NCBI RefSeq assembly: GCF_051622035.1
Contig: NC_135365.1
Span: 7,099,501-7,163,500, forward strand
Origin: Arctopsyche grandis
Lineage: Eukaryota > Arthropoda > Insecta > Trichoptera > Hydropsychidae
Reading direction: 5' to 3'
Length of the DNA stretch: 64,000 nucleotides
Positions 10,366 to 22,099 of the stretch are shown in pieces. The position numbers and the translations under genes were made by a program. The notes beneath the pieces are model-generated. The model was not told the DNA's origin, did not search any database, and saw nothing but the letters and a program-made list of their open reading frames with translations. How positions within the stretch are numbered: position 1 is the stretch's first letter; each line of letters opens with the position of its first letter.

Positions 10366-11767
10366 CAGTGGCATTGCGTGGGAAGTGGGTGCGTAATTTA
10401 ATTAAGGTATTTTTTTAATTTTTCATATGGAATATTTTATTAAAATTTTATTTGTTTAAAATTGGGTATTTCAATTATCATATTACTGAAAAATTAAAAC
10501 TTTGTTTTCTTGTTAATAGTTTTTACTTTATATATGTACGTAGTAACAATAGATGAAGTTTTGTGATCATGCGAAAATTCGAACTCGAGATTTTGACTGA
10601 TAGAATCGATTACTGATCACGTTTTCATGATCTAGAAAAAAATGTGTGTCTGTGTGTATTTTGGGGATTTTTTGAACAGTCCAGAACAGAACAATCGAAT
10701 TAAAACTAGGTATGGATTACTGAAATTCTTATCGATACGATTTAATTATATTTCAAATTTTTAAGTTGACCAGAAATGGTACCTCCCCTTATACATATGT
10801 ACATAGGTGTCCTCTTTTTTTGAGTTTTTGAATTCAATTATCGAACGACTAAATAACTAAATCGAACTGAATTTTTTTAACATATAATAGAAATAATAAT
10901 CTTTATAACCTTATATTTTTTAAATATTTTTATCTGAACCGGAAGTAGTACTTTTACTCTAGAGAATCGAGGTTTTTTATGGTTTTCTAAGAAACCTTTT
11001 GGTTTATTGAACTGAAATTTCATGTCTACAAGTTTAAGCATAATACCAAGTTAATTCTAAAATTTAGTAAGCATCCCTCAACTAGAAGTGGCAGTTTACT
11101 CTTTTGCGATTTTTCTGCCACTATTTTTTTCGACTCCTTAAACATGTGTTCTTCACGAAAAAATTCAAATATAATTCTTGTATCAATGTGATGAAAATTA
11201 AAAAAATCACTAAATTTAATAAACCGGAAGTGGGATTTTTTCCTCTTAGAAAGGTCAAAAGTGTTGTCGTCTGGATTCTGTCCATACCCCTGAACGTATT
11301 AAGCTCAAAATTTATATTTGTATTATTTATGTACTTTAGAGCTGCTAAAATTTTAGTCAGAATTCATAAACCGGAAGTAGTATTTTTTTTTAAAACAATA
11401 TTTCATTATTTTGTTTTGACCTTTTAAATTATTTTTATTTTCTTGATATTTAATGTGTACTTGACAGTGATTTTAATTATTGAATAAAATCCGACAACCG
11501 GAAGTAGAACTTTTCTCTTGTGCAAGTTTCCATACATTTCTGCTCAATTTGTATCGCCATCAAAGTCATTAGTATTTTAAATCTGTATGTACGGTTCAAT
11601 ATCGAATTTTGTTTTGTGACCTTTTTATATTCCTCAAATACATAGATAAAGTCATGGGTTGGTCACACCCGATTTTTTTTTATTTCATCCACGAGAAATG
11701 TTGGGTTGGTAAGGGCTTACACCCCGACTTGCCACACAGGATAGTACCTACCCTTGTGACGCCACTG
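10366..11767. mobile_element. Probable hAT-like element with internal repeats
   Basis: The left end is CAGTGGCATTGCGTGGG and the right end is CCTTGTGACGCCACTG. Flanking octamers CATACACA (10358-10365) and CATAGACA (11768-11775) match at 7 of 8. The inverted termini are short (CAGTGGCRT). Most of the interior is the degenerate repeat array at 10770-11520. No transposase was found. Confidence 0.55.
10770..11520. repeat. Degenerate ~145-bp tandem repeats with an ACCGGAAGTRG core
   Basis: A motif close to ACCGGAAGTAGTACTTTT recurs near 10770, 10938, 11082, 11223, 11371 and 11498, about 130-165 bp apart. It is preceded by similar AT-rich text each time. The units are strongly diverged. Confidence 0.6.
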
Positions 11768-11834
11768 CATAGACAAGTTCATAAATCGTTAAATCGACTA
11801 GGGCTGCCCAACCAGTCGTCCACGGCTTGATTTT

Positions 11835-12535
11835 AAGTGGATCTTTGCTCCATTCTTAAAATGTACTTACATACATACATATGTTGACAAATATTACCTG
11901 AAAATATCTGAAACACAAATTACATATTCGTTGTGCATACGTTTCAGATAAATGAATGATGTAACATATCGATGTGCATATGTACATATACATACATTAA
12001 TATACATATAGATTAATACCCAATCTTAACGAATGCGACACAAAAATCGATCTCTTGCTCTACGGGTCTACGTATTTGGCCGAATCTGTTTTTCTAATAG
12101 AACAATAGATTATTAAATATGAATATTATAAAATCGGATACACGAAATTCTTTGAACGATAAAAATCTTGACTAATGTCTTTTAGTGAATATCTCTTTCA
12201 TTGTAAATCCCAAAAATATTTCCAAATCCGGGGAGTGTCAACGATCTGTTGTAGCATAGACTATGCTTATTTTTTAAATTGTAATTTTTTCATAAGCATT
12301 ATATATTTTTTTACGTTATATAAAACATATCCCCCCATCTCTGTATGTTTGTAGATTGCGATAATTTTTTATAGAAAATAGTTGTACGAAAATATTAGGT
12401 TTATACCAGGGCAGCCGAATTACAAAAAGGTTTGGCTTCCCTGTTATAAACTATCGAGAGTATACTTTTTTCCAAAAATAAACATGTCTTTTAAATACTA
12501 TAAACTAAGAATTTTAATATTTATACTCATTATAT
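11835..12535. other. Spacer, no gene recognised
   Basis: AT-rich, with TACATACATATG-type simple-sequence patches (11860-12010). No feature can be supported. Confidence 0.4.
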
Positions 12536-12544
12536 AAATTTCAG

Positions 12545-12618
12545 ATAGATAGTGATTTACAATAAAATCGTATCATCAGAAAACAAGTCACAAAATCTGG
12601 ATTGGGATCAAAATTGAG
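12545..12618 (+). other. Noncoding exon homologue, first copy in unit B
   Basis: It corresponds to 399-471, with TTTCAG before it and GAG/GTAAGAC after it. It is diverged (TAGTGATTTACAATAAAATCG in place of ACGGTTATTTTACGAATAACT). Confidence 0.5.
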
Positions 12619-13137
12619 GTAAGACAATTATGTTCATAATAACGACATGTTAATATTCAAATATCTAAAAAAAAAATTTCGTCATAATGAATTTCTCCAT
12701 TTCATAATGATCTTGTATGGGTGAGATGGTGGTATTATTATGTATAATATTTTTTGAATTAATCATAGTATTATTAATTACAATATTTTTTATTATAGTA
12801 TATTAATTATAGTATTTTTTAATATAGTATTTTTTATTATAGGTAGTATTTTTGATTATAATATTATTAATCATAGTATTTACAAGATTTTTCTTAGTTT
12901 TAATTTTTAAATTTTCAAGTAGGTATATGTAGTATTTCAAATTATAATATTTTTAAATGTAGTATTTTAAATTGTAATATTTTTAAATGTAGTATTTTAA
13001 ATTGTAATATTTTAAATTATAGTATATTACTTATCTAGTATACATATACATTATTTTTAATTTTAAATTAAGTTTTTACGTGTTTTACACACAATCAAAT
13101 AGGAATATTAATATTTTTACTTTAATATGATTTTCAG

Positions 13138-13216
13138 ATAGACAGCTACTTTATTTTACGATAAGCTCGTAACATCAGAAAATAATCACAAAATCTGGAT
13201 TGGGATCAAAATTGAG
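13138..13216 (+). other. Noncoding exon homologue, second copy in unit B
   Basis: It corresponds to 399-471, with TTTTCAG before it and GAG/GTAAGAC after it. It is closer to the unit-A exon than 12545-12618 is. A short internal gain (TTATTTTACGATAAGC) makes it 79 bp. Confidence 0.5.
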
Positions 13217-13673
13217 GTAAGACAATTATATTCATAATATCGAAATGTCAATATTGAAATATTAAACAAAAACCAAATTTTAGACATAATGAACCTCTCT
13301 TTTTCATAATAATCTTGTATGGGTGAGAGGGTGGTATTATTTTTTTGAATTAATTAAAGTCTAATTAATTACAGTGTTTTTTTATTATGGTATATTAATC
13401 ATAGTATTGTTTATTATAATGTTTTAAATATAATATTTTTGATTTTAAAATTTTAAAGTATAGTATTTTAAATTATAATAATTTTAGATGTAGTATTTTA
13501 AATTCAAATATTTTTAATTATAGTATTTTTAATTTTAATATTTTTAGATGTAGTATTTTAAATTCAAATATTTTTAATTATAGTATTTTTAATTTTAATA
13601 TTTTTAATTATAGTATTTTGTATAATTATATTTTTAATTTATTATTTTTAAATTTCAGCGATCCAAAAAAAAT

Positions 13674-16373
13674 ATTGAAAATTTTGTTGGACGGGAAGGA
13701 TTCCAGAATGATAGTCGAATCGAGGTGACGAGAAAAACGGTGTTCAGCGAAGATGGCAAACAATACATCGAGGGAGAGTGGCAGGAAAACAATTTAACAA
13801 AAATATTATCCTGTCAATTTAATACTACGTTCACCGATGAAAAGACGTTTTACATCAGAAATCAAACTCCAGGATATTTGTTTACAATAGATAGTGAAAA
13901 TTTTATTGCTCGTGTACGTATTTCAGATACAACTGGTTTATATGTGGAAAATAGCTTTTTGGATAACGGTATCATATATGAGCTTTTACTTAACAGAATT
14001 AAAATAACGGAAGTTGTAAAAGATGGTTTAACGAATAAAAAGAAACATTGCTACAAAGATTTCATTTCACTTATCAGTGACATTTGCCACAAGATTGGTG
14101 ATGATATCACTGTCAATGATGATATTTTACAAATATATATTGAAATTGGAAATATAAATGAAGTAGATGTGTCATTTAAGAATGCTTTGATTATGAATAA
14201 ACTTGTCGAAAATGAATATGTTTCAGAGGAAATCAAAGATATTGCGAGAACATTCTTGGATATATTACGGTCTATTTTTAAAAGAAATGACATGCTACCA
14301 AATATAGAAATTGCCGAAATTGAGGATTTCAATCTTGCCGAAGAAGTGATAAAAATCATTGGTGAAGGACTAGAACACCATAAAAGAACTTTACATGGCA
14401 ATTATTTTATTTTTTTCGACAATAACAACTTCAACGATTTATCAGCAAAGCAGTTTCTATTTATAAAAAAAAATGACATGATAATGATTTCAGATCTTGC
14501 ATCTGTCTCTAGCAATAAATGCTTTTCTAAAATTTTAAACCTGTTTCTAGCCTCTTTCATCAAAAATGTTAAAGGCGCTACGAAATACGTTTCTTTTAGA
14601 AATATGGAACCAATGTTCAATTCAGTTACTTATTACATTTTTAAAAGCTTCACTGAGCTTATCGAAACCATAAGCAGTATTACAAAAACATCTGTTGAAG
14701 ATACTTTGAATATCATACAAACAAATTCTACTATAAACTGGGAATCCCCTTGTTCCTTAGATTTGTCCATGGAAAGACAATGTCGCTTCATCTTTCAATT
14801 AATTACGTTTTTCAGTAGTACAGGTTCAAATAAAAAATATGAATACACGTTTAAATTTTTAACGTCTAAAAACGATCAAAAAAAATTTAAGAAATTATTA
14901 AATTTAAATGTCACCCGTCGTATATTTAATGTTGAATTTGCAAGTATACCAGAAGACCGACGCATATGGTTATACTTACTCGATGATGCAATGTCCATAG
15001 AAAGGAATGATAAGTGTTTTGAAAATTTTCAACCCGTGTTGTCTGATTTTGTGAATTACATCAGCAAATCCGATAGCTCTTTGGAAGTATTTCGAAACTT
15101 CACCCACAATCTCATACAGTTTATCGTAAGTACAAATCCTTATCTGAAAAACAATATTTTGGAAGGAGACCGAAGTATCCTGGTGCAACAGATGGAGCAT
15201 ATTAAACGGATAACAAGAGATTTTGAAACGGATAACAAGAGATTGAGAAACACGATTAAAGAATATAACCAGTACTGGCAAAAAAATGCAACAATTATAC
15301 AAAAAACCGATTGTAAATTTGATTACCAGTCACAGAGATTGAGAATGAAAGCGTTTTCTAATCTATTTCATGAAACAGTGTCGACTTTCCTCTTTGAAGA
15401 TGCAAGTCCACCTAAACTCATGCAGTTATTTAGATTGTACAGTGAGTTTTTAGATGATTTTGATAAGATAAATTTTGACTTGTTCATTAAAAGTCAAACG
15501 AGTAAGAATATTAATTCTAAGGTTGGTGAGGCGACGAAACTAGTGAGGAGTAATTTATCTCACGAGAAAGCTTCATACAAAGTAACAAAACCTGAACTCA
15601 ATTTAAATGAACTTTTGATTAAAAACCAACGTTTAAATGCTACAGAGTGCGGTGGAGTGTCGGATAAAAATACAGCCCATTGTAATAAAATTATGAAGTG
15701 CGGCCAAAACATAACAGAAATAATCAACAAAATGGCCAAAATGTTGGCGGATCCTTCCAATAAATTCAGCAAGGAACAAATGGTCAAATTTTTGCCATTT
15801 ACTACTGATATTTCAAAACAGATTGATGATATGTCAATCAACATTGCTATGTTGGATGTCGAGATGTCTGAAACCACGACATACAGTCACAGAGAGGCTC
15901 CTAGAATGAAAGTAATAAATAAAACAATTAATAAATTGGAAAGTAGAAAAAAAAGAGAAAATAACGTAATGATATATAATTTAATTGATACTGGGAACAA
16001 TAACGACGACAAAAAAGAAATTTCCAATATACTATCAAAAGTAAAAATACCTGGTGAACAAAAATTTACTGCACATAGGCTGGGATTATACGATGGAGCA
16101 AAACCACGACCTTTAAAAGTAAAGTTTAATGACAAGCAAGCGGCTATATTGTTGATACAAAAAGGTCCAAAGCTAGGATTCAAGATAAAACGAGACCAAT
16201 CACTTGTACAAAGACTACATTTAAGTAAACTGATTGGTGAATTAATATTCAGAAAAAAAAACGGTGAAAAAAACTTAACTATCAAATATGTTAACCGAGT
16301 ACCATTAATAACCAAAAAATATATTTCAAAAAACTCTCATTTCGCTAATAAAACATCAAACGCTCAAAATTAA
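13674..16373 (+). pseudogene. Chimeric SecA-like copy: N-terminal half fused in frame to a LINE ORF1-type segment
   Basis: The frame aligned to unit A begins at 13674 with ATT where A has ATG (ENF-GREGFQN follows). The next in-frame ATG lies about 170 codons downstream, so normal initiation is lost. From there to about 15638 it follows the non-motor N-terminal region of A closely, with no stop and in-frame indels. After KNQRLN the sequence becomes unrelated: a polar, coiled-coil-prone stretch, then KRENNVMIYNL, then RLGLYDGAKPRPLKVKF, then LTIKYVNRVPLI. This order (helical region, RNA-recognition-like domain, C-terminal domain) resembles ORF1 proteins of non-LTR retrotransposons. The whole ATPase motor is missing. 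An uninterrupted ~900-codon frame across the junction is notable; it is either recent decay or a fusion using a non-AUG or alternative start. I call it a pseudogene because the start is lost and the tail is degraded. Confidence 0.7.
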
Positions 16374-16542
16374 AAATTCAATATCTAATAAATTCTATAG
16401 CGACTTCTTCATATTATATTACTTTTTTTACCGAAACTTGGCAAAAAAATATATTTACACATGTATGATAAATATATCAATAACAACAACTTTATACCTG
16501 TGTTAAAGGTTTTAATTTTAAATATATATTTGGTAATAAACG
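15639..16542 (+). mobile_element. LINE ORF1-type retroelement fragment inside the SecA-like copy
   Basis: The borders are set by loss and return of alignment to unit A: it departs after 15638 (A about 2916) and returns at 16543 (A about 4616). The coding part ends at TAA 16371-16373 and is followed by about 170 bp of AT-rich sequence. No poly(A) tail or target-site duplication is obvious. Because 1.7 kb of A has no counterpart, simple insertion is not enough; a deletion or template switch must also have occurred. Confidence 0.6.
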
Positions 16543-17138
16543 GTTTTGAATACAAAAGCAGCCTGGTTTGAAAGAATATATTCCAGTTTAAGTTCTCAAA
16601 TTGCAAAAGACAGGTCAGTTTTGATATTCTTCGATACATATATTGAAATTAACATGTTCATAAAAGAGCATGGGGATAAATTTGACCAGTAAAACGTTTT
16701 AACCAGCAACACAAATGCTGATGAAGTGACGATTGATTGAAGATGAAGCCATTTCTCAGACAACTTCACTGGCAACGAGGGGTATGGGTCATGGCGTTGA
16801 CTATAAATCCAGTGTCCTTGTGGAGAAAAATGGGGGGTTTGCATGTCATACAAACATTCTTTACACTTGATATCAAAGAAAAGATTCAAATTAAAGGGCA
16901 CAGCGTGCGTAGGAATAATAAAGGTAGTTATTAGTTGATTACTCTTCTTAGTGTACTGATAAATTCAAATTTAGTGAGTAGAAAGACTACTAAAGCCAGA
17001 ATAAATTACCAAGTACTAAATAGTGTTAGATATAATCTAGTTAATGTTCAAGAAATAAAAGCTTTAGAAACAGTTATGAAAGCTGAAGATAATCATAACA
17101 AGACGATTCAATATTTAAAGTCTTTATACTGTAACTGA
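16543..17138 (+). pseudogene. Degraded 3' tail of the SecA-like copy
   Basis: It aligns to codons about 1250-1450 of the unit-A gene (TKAAWFERIYSS and IQIKGHSVRR are recognisable). It is broken by a TAA where A has CGG (near 16690), a frameshift near 16725-16740, and TAG in place of the ATG of GSYEL... near 16932. The conserved GRTAR of motif VI reads GHSVR. It cannot be part of a functional motor. Confidence 0.8.
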
Positions 17139-17448
17139 ATAACTGTTTTCCTTCTTTTATTGTAGCATTGTGTGTTTAACCATGATAAATCATTATATTA
17201 ATTTTATTACATATTTAAGTATATCCATTTTTTTAAACTTAATAATAGAAAGATTAAATTTCTAGTTGATAGGTACATATGTATGTTTGTGTACTAAAGT
17301 AAATGTATTGTTTAGAAATTAGTATTCATCATTTTACAGTTATTAAAAATAACATTTTGTATTGCTATTTTCGGAAATACTTTCTGTGTGTGAACTAAAA
17401 AGAATTGTAACAATGATACATATGTAATATACATATTTATTTATTTAG

Positions 17449-17900
17449 AATACTTGGGAAACACGGCATAGCTGTTGGACCAAAAATATATGTATTTATT
17501 TTTGATGTGATATTTATGTATTAATGTATGCAAGTCAGATTTTAATATCGTAATAATTTAAATGCTTACATGGTATAATACAGTATTGGATACATGCATT
17601 TGAAGAAATAATTTTGTAAAAATATTAAAAGCAAAAACAATAAAAAGCAAAAAGGTGGATATCCGATGGACCCAAAATATATGAATTTATTTTTGCTTAA
17701 ATGTTATAATATAGTATTGGATATATGTATTTGAAGAAAATATGTTTTAATTTATTTATAAACAAATAAAAATACTTGATAGTGGCGGCATAGCCGATGC
17801 ATACAAAATATATGTATTAATTTTTCATATGAAGTTTTCATCATTGTAATAATTTCATTGCTTAAATGTTATAATACAGTATTGGATGTATTTGAAGTTT
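17449..17900. repeat. 3' tandem repeats of unit B
   Basis: Counterpart of 5999-6500: AATACTTGGGAAACACGGCATAGC at 17449, a shortened middle unit near 17654 and AATACTTGATAGTGGCGGCATAGCC at about 17770. Confidence 0.65.
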
Positions 17901-17999
17901 GTTTTAATTTATTACCTTGAAATAAATGTTTTGTTAGTAGTGAACGACAGACTCATTTCCAGCGTACATGAATCCCAATGTAATTTTTTTCTAACTTAA

Positions 18000-19279
18000 A
18001 AATCGAAAAAGATTTCAATAAATCAATATAAAAATAATATGTAAAAAACATGTAGAAGAAATACCATGTAAAAGATGAATAATATGAACCGTGATGATGT
18101 TATTGAAAACCTTTGATGGCCTAGACGGGGCCTCCTTTGAATTGAATTATTTTCATGATTTTATATTTTAATTCAGTCGAACAGAAAAATTAATTGAAAT
18201 TAATATGAAATTCTGAATATCAACAAAGCATTATTGAGGATGACGTATGTACATATGTTATTATTTAATTACATTCATAATAGCTTTGGAATTGCCGCAT
18301 ATCATTAATGAAAATAGATTATAAAATGAAAAATGCCTCAACGTCCAACTAATTTGAAATTTCTCCACGTCTGTATAATTGGCTGGCGAAAAAATTAAAA
18401 TAAAGTAATTTTGCAAATTATATTCAATTTCAATTCATTAATCTTATACTTGTGTTATTATTATGCATTTTTAAAAATTCTATTTTTAAAAAAATAATTG
18501 TGAATGATACAAACTTGTATTAAGATTCCATCATTATATATATTTTGAAGAGACCAGTATTTACTAATATGTATGTATGTACATAGGGTCTATTTCTTTT
18601 AGACATAATTTTCAAAATAAAAATTAATTTTAATACTTTGTGGTGCAATCTATGAAGGAATGTGATTTAAATTTATAACAAAAAAAAATCAAAGAAATTA
18701 TTAGAAAATAGCATATAAAAAAACATACATTAAATTTAGTGTAAATGCCTTTTTGTTCAAGATTTAAATACCTACACAGCAGACTTACTCCTCAGTTTTA
18801 ACTCAACATTTCTTCTTCCACCTTATACAGAACTTATCAGAAAATAAATACATAGCTCTCCAGCACACATCCATATGTATATCCTGATCCAACAACTTGC
18901 AATCTAATGTTTATACTTGATAGAAAATTTTTTGTAAAGGTATACAAAAACTTGTTTTTGGTCAAAATGACTGATTTTAGTTCATATCCCGGTATCCCAA
19001 TACGGCCAAAACTTTACACGTCAAAATTATCATTATCTCTTAGCCATTATTATGTAAAAAAGTAAATTTTTGTGTCAAAATTGTGTTCTTATTCAATAAA
19101 TAGCAAATGGACAGTATAAAAATCTAACGAACATTCGTCAAATAACAATGCCTGTTAAAATTTTATATCAAGATCGTACCAACCTTGTATATTGTCCATT
19201 TAATATAAATACTGACCTTTCGTATTTAAATACTGACAAAATACTTATTACTAAAATACGAGCCTATATTATATTGAGT
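18000..19279. other. Spacer, no gene recognised
   Basis: AT-rich intergenic sequence. I found no convincing exon, terminal inverted repeat or tandem array. Confidence 0.4.
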
Positions 19280-19600
19280 TCGGTGATTACTAGTCATATG
19301 TGAACCGGTCACAGGACAACCGGTCGCTCTAGATCGGTCACACGTGATCACCCGTCACACTAAAACTGGTCACGGGAAAACTGGTCACACCCTAAAACTG
19401 GTCACACCTGAAAATTGGTCATGAAAAAACTGGTCACACCCAAAAATTAAAAATTGGTCGAATTTTTGGGTGTGACCAGTTTTCTCGTGACCAGTTTTAG
19501 GGTGTGATCAGTTTTAGTGTGACGGGTGATCATGTGTGACCGATCTAGATCGAGCGGTTGTCCTGTGACTGGTTCACATATGACTAGTAGTCCGTTTACC
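19280..19600. repeat. Palindromic element built from GGTCACAC-type units (copy 1)
   Basis: The two halves are inverted copies. The left begins CGGTGATTACTAGTCATATG and the right ends CATATGACTAGTAGTCCG. Each arm contains about five short direct repeats of ACTGGTCACACC or GACCGGTCACA around a small centre (AAAAATTAAAAATTGG). A second copy lies at 58430-59554. It lies about 100 bp upstream of the ATG of the first ZAD gene. Confidence 0.8.
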
Positions 19601-19697
19601 ATTAAATTGGCTATGCTCAATTTTTTTAGAATTCAGAGATGCAGTTGGTACCATTAGCTGTCAATCGAGTCTTCTGTCAACTGTCAATTTGCATATT

Positions 19698-21913
19698 ATG
19701 GAGTGTCGTTTGTGTTTAAGCTTTGCATCATCTAATCCCATCTACGAAACACACGATGTAGCGACACAAATCAGACACTGCTGTCACTTAGAGGTAATTA
19801 AAAAAACTTACAAAAACATCGTCTAAAATAGCTAAAATCATCATTTACCTTTTAGATACAAAAAGACGATGGATTATCAGAGAGAATATGTCGATTATGC
19901 GAGTCACACCTTGAATACTTGATTGATTTTAAAAAAAAATGCAAAGAATCAGACCAAACGCAACGACGGAGATTGTTGGAAAATTCGAAAATTGAAGTAA
20001 AACCATCAAGCTCCAAATCACCAGAGGTAATATTCATTTCACTAAAGCTTAATTTTACTTTTTACTAAATAGATAAGTTTAACAATATCCAAAATTTAAA
20101 TTAATTTGTTTAACCCTTTGAGTGCTGACGTCTTTTCTGTTGGAAGCCCAGCATGCAGAAAATTTTGCCAACATTTCCAACTAAAATTATTTAGAAATCC
20201 AATAGAAAGCGGGCATAAAAATTGTAGCTAATCCGAACAAACTCTAAATAACTACCGCCGAGGATTTCGAGTTTTGTAAAGGTGTGTTTAGACTCTCTAA
20301 TATATCTTGCAACAATATAAAATAAACAAAACAAGTCTATTAATAAATGTATTTTTCTAAAACCAGTTCCATCTTCTTCATTGTTGTTAAAATGTAATTT
20401 TCATAATCTAAATGCCAAGTCACAATCTAAAATACTCAGCAGTTAGGAATTTCCATCGGGAAATTCTGCAATGGTTATAAATTCAGAAGTTCCGGTGTAA
20501 ACGAACCTTTATAAACGTTGGCAAATAAATGAAATGGATTACACGAACCATGTTCAATGCATTTTTTTTCAACACTACCTGGAAAGGCTTAGCTGGTAGT
20601 ATCCTTGTTTACTTTGTATTATGCCCAAAATACAAAGCCTATCGACGTTTTTCAGGTCCATAGACTTGTTGGCAAAACATCGATCGGCGTTGGTCAGCAT
20701 TAAAGGGGTTAAATTTTATTATATTTGAAAATTAATACACTAGTATGTTCCATTTCATTTATCACAGTTGTATAAAAATACAAAAGTGTTTGTTTAAAAA
20801 TCTACTCATTGAAAATTCACTTGTTTTGTTTCACAGATCCACAGCTCTAAACCATCCTATGTATGTGACTACTGCGGAAAATCATTTAAAATAAAGTTCA
20901 CCATGAGAGACCACATCCTATCCCACAACGGCGTTAAGCCATACAAATGCACGATCTGTCCGAAGACGTTCAGCTTCAGGAGCACGCAGTGGATGCACAT
21001 AAAGAGCCACAACAGCGACAAACCTCACAAATGCCAAATGTGTCCCAAGGAGTTCAACTTCAAACGCGACCTGATCCGACACTCGCTGATCCACTCGGGC
21101 GAGAAGCTCCACAAGTGTGAGATATGCTTAAAAGCTTTCACATTCAAATTCAACCTGCACAAACACATACGAGTACACACTCCGGAAGAGCTGCAGAACA
21201 GTTCGATGTGTAACGAAGCGTTCGTTCTAAAAGACCGTCCTCCAAACATCTGCGACATATGCGGGAAGGTTTACACGTCAAAAAGTACGCTGACGGCTCA
21301 CATGAAAGTCCACGCTGACATTAGGCCGTACAAATGCGAGATTTGCTTCAAAGACTTCGTCTTCATGAACCGGCTGACCGTTCACATGAGGATTCACGAC
21401 GAGGTGCAAGCCTACAAGTGCGAGATGTGCCCGAAAGCGTACTCCTTGAAGTCCAGATTGACGGCGCATATGAAAGTTCACACCGGCGAACAGCCGCACA
21501 AGTGTACGGTGTGTCCTAAAGCTTTCACCTTCAAAAGTGTTCTGAATGTGCACCTGAAGAGTCACACAGGGGAGCGGCCTTTCGCTTGCGAAACGTGCTT
21601 CAAAACGTTCCCTACCGAATATCAGCTCACTCGGCACTTGAAGATTCACTCGGGAGAACGGAATCACATTTGTAAATTGTGCTTTAAGGGGTTCACCACC
21701 AGCGACATTTTGTTGAATCATATGAAAATTCACAGAGGAGACAAGCCGCACGGATGCGATTTGTGTTCGAAAGCATTCTTGACCAAATATCAACTGAGGC
21801 AGCATATCAGAACTCATACTGGAGAAACCCCGTTCAAGTGTGACGTCTGTTCAAAAGAGTTCACTCTGAACAGAGGCTTAGTCAGACATATGAAATATCA
21901 TTCTATAGAATGA
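19698..21913 (+). CDS. ZAD-C2H2 zinc-finger protein 1 (447 aa, three exons)
   Basis: The exons are 19698-19793, 19856-20026 and 20837-21913, all phase 0, with donors GAG/GTAATT and GAG/GTAATA and acceptors TTTTAG and TTTCACAG. Exons 1-2 encode a ZAD (zf-AD) domain with zinc-ligand pairs C3/C6 and C44/C47, a dimerisation module found mainly in insect transcription factors. Exon 3 encodes twelve C2H2 fingers from YVCDYCGKSF to FKCDVCSKEF, most joined by TGE-like linkers. One degenerate unit after finger 4 (SSMCNEAFVLKDRP) lacks its ligands. It is likely a nuclear DNA-binding regulator; its target cannot be told from sequence. Exon 3 is richer in G+C than its surroundings. The gene has a paralogue with the same layout at 59976-63700. 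Its promoter region holds the GGTCACAC palindrome, and intron 2 holds a piggyBac-like MITE. Confidence 0.92.
20110..20712. mobile_element. piggyBac-like MITE (family 1) in intron 2 of ZAD gene 1
   Basis: It is flanked by TTAA on both sides, with termini CCCTTTGAGTGCTGACGTC and TTGGTCAGCATTAAAGGGG as inverted repeats. TTAA duplication and CCYTT ends are the piggyBac pattern. The second family member is at 38928-39446, in inverse orientation. No transposase. Confidence 0.8.
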
Positions 21914-22099
21914 AAATGTTTTTCTGGATATGTATTTGAAAGTACATATGCATATGAGAATATTTAAGGTGGGAGAAATGTCGTGGTTATGGGTACGAAA
22001 ATGGGGTATGGCATTTTGAGAAATACTCACCAATGGGGTTTACTTACGCTTTGGCTATTGGTGTGGCAGCTCCAAATTTACTAAGTACTTGAATATAAT

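Larger units (their letters stand above)
12540..17990. repeat. Tandem duplication unit B (rearranged SecA-like locus)
   Basis: The unit parallels unit A from the noncoding exon through the 3' repeat flank. Differences from A: the noncoding exon region is present twice, ATG is changed to ATT, about 70 bp is lost near 15600, a 0.9-kb foreign segment (about 15639-16542) replaces about 1.7 kb of motor sequence, frame breaks follow in the tail, and the SINE after the stop is absent. Confidence 0.85.

Noticed and set aside
21278-21817. Minus-strand 179-codon frame opposite the zinc fingers
   Set aside because: Shadow of the repeated finger codons; no domain, no splice context. Others antisense to the same exon were dropped for the same reason.
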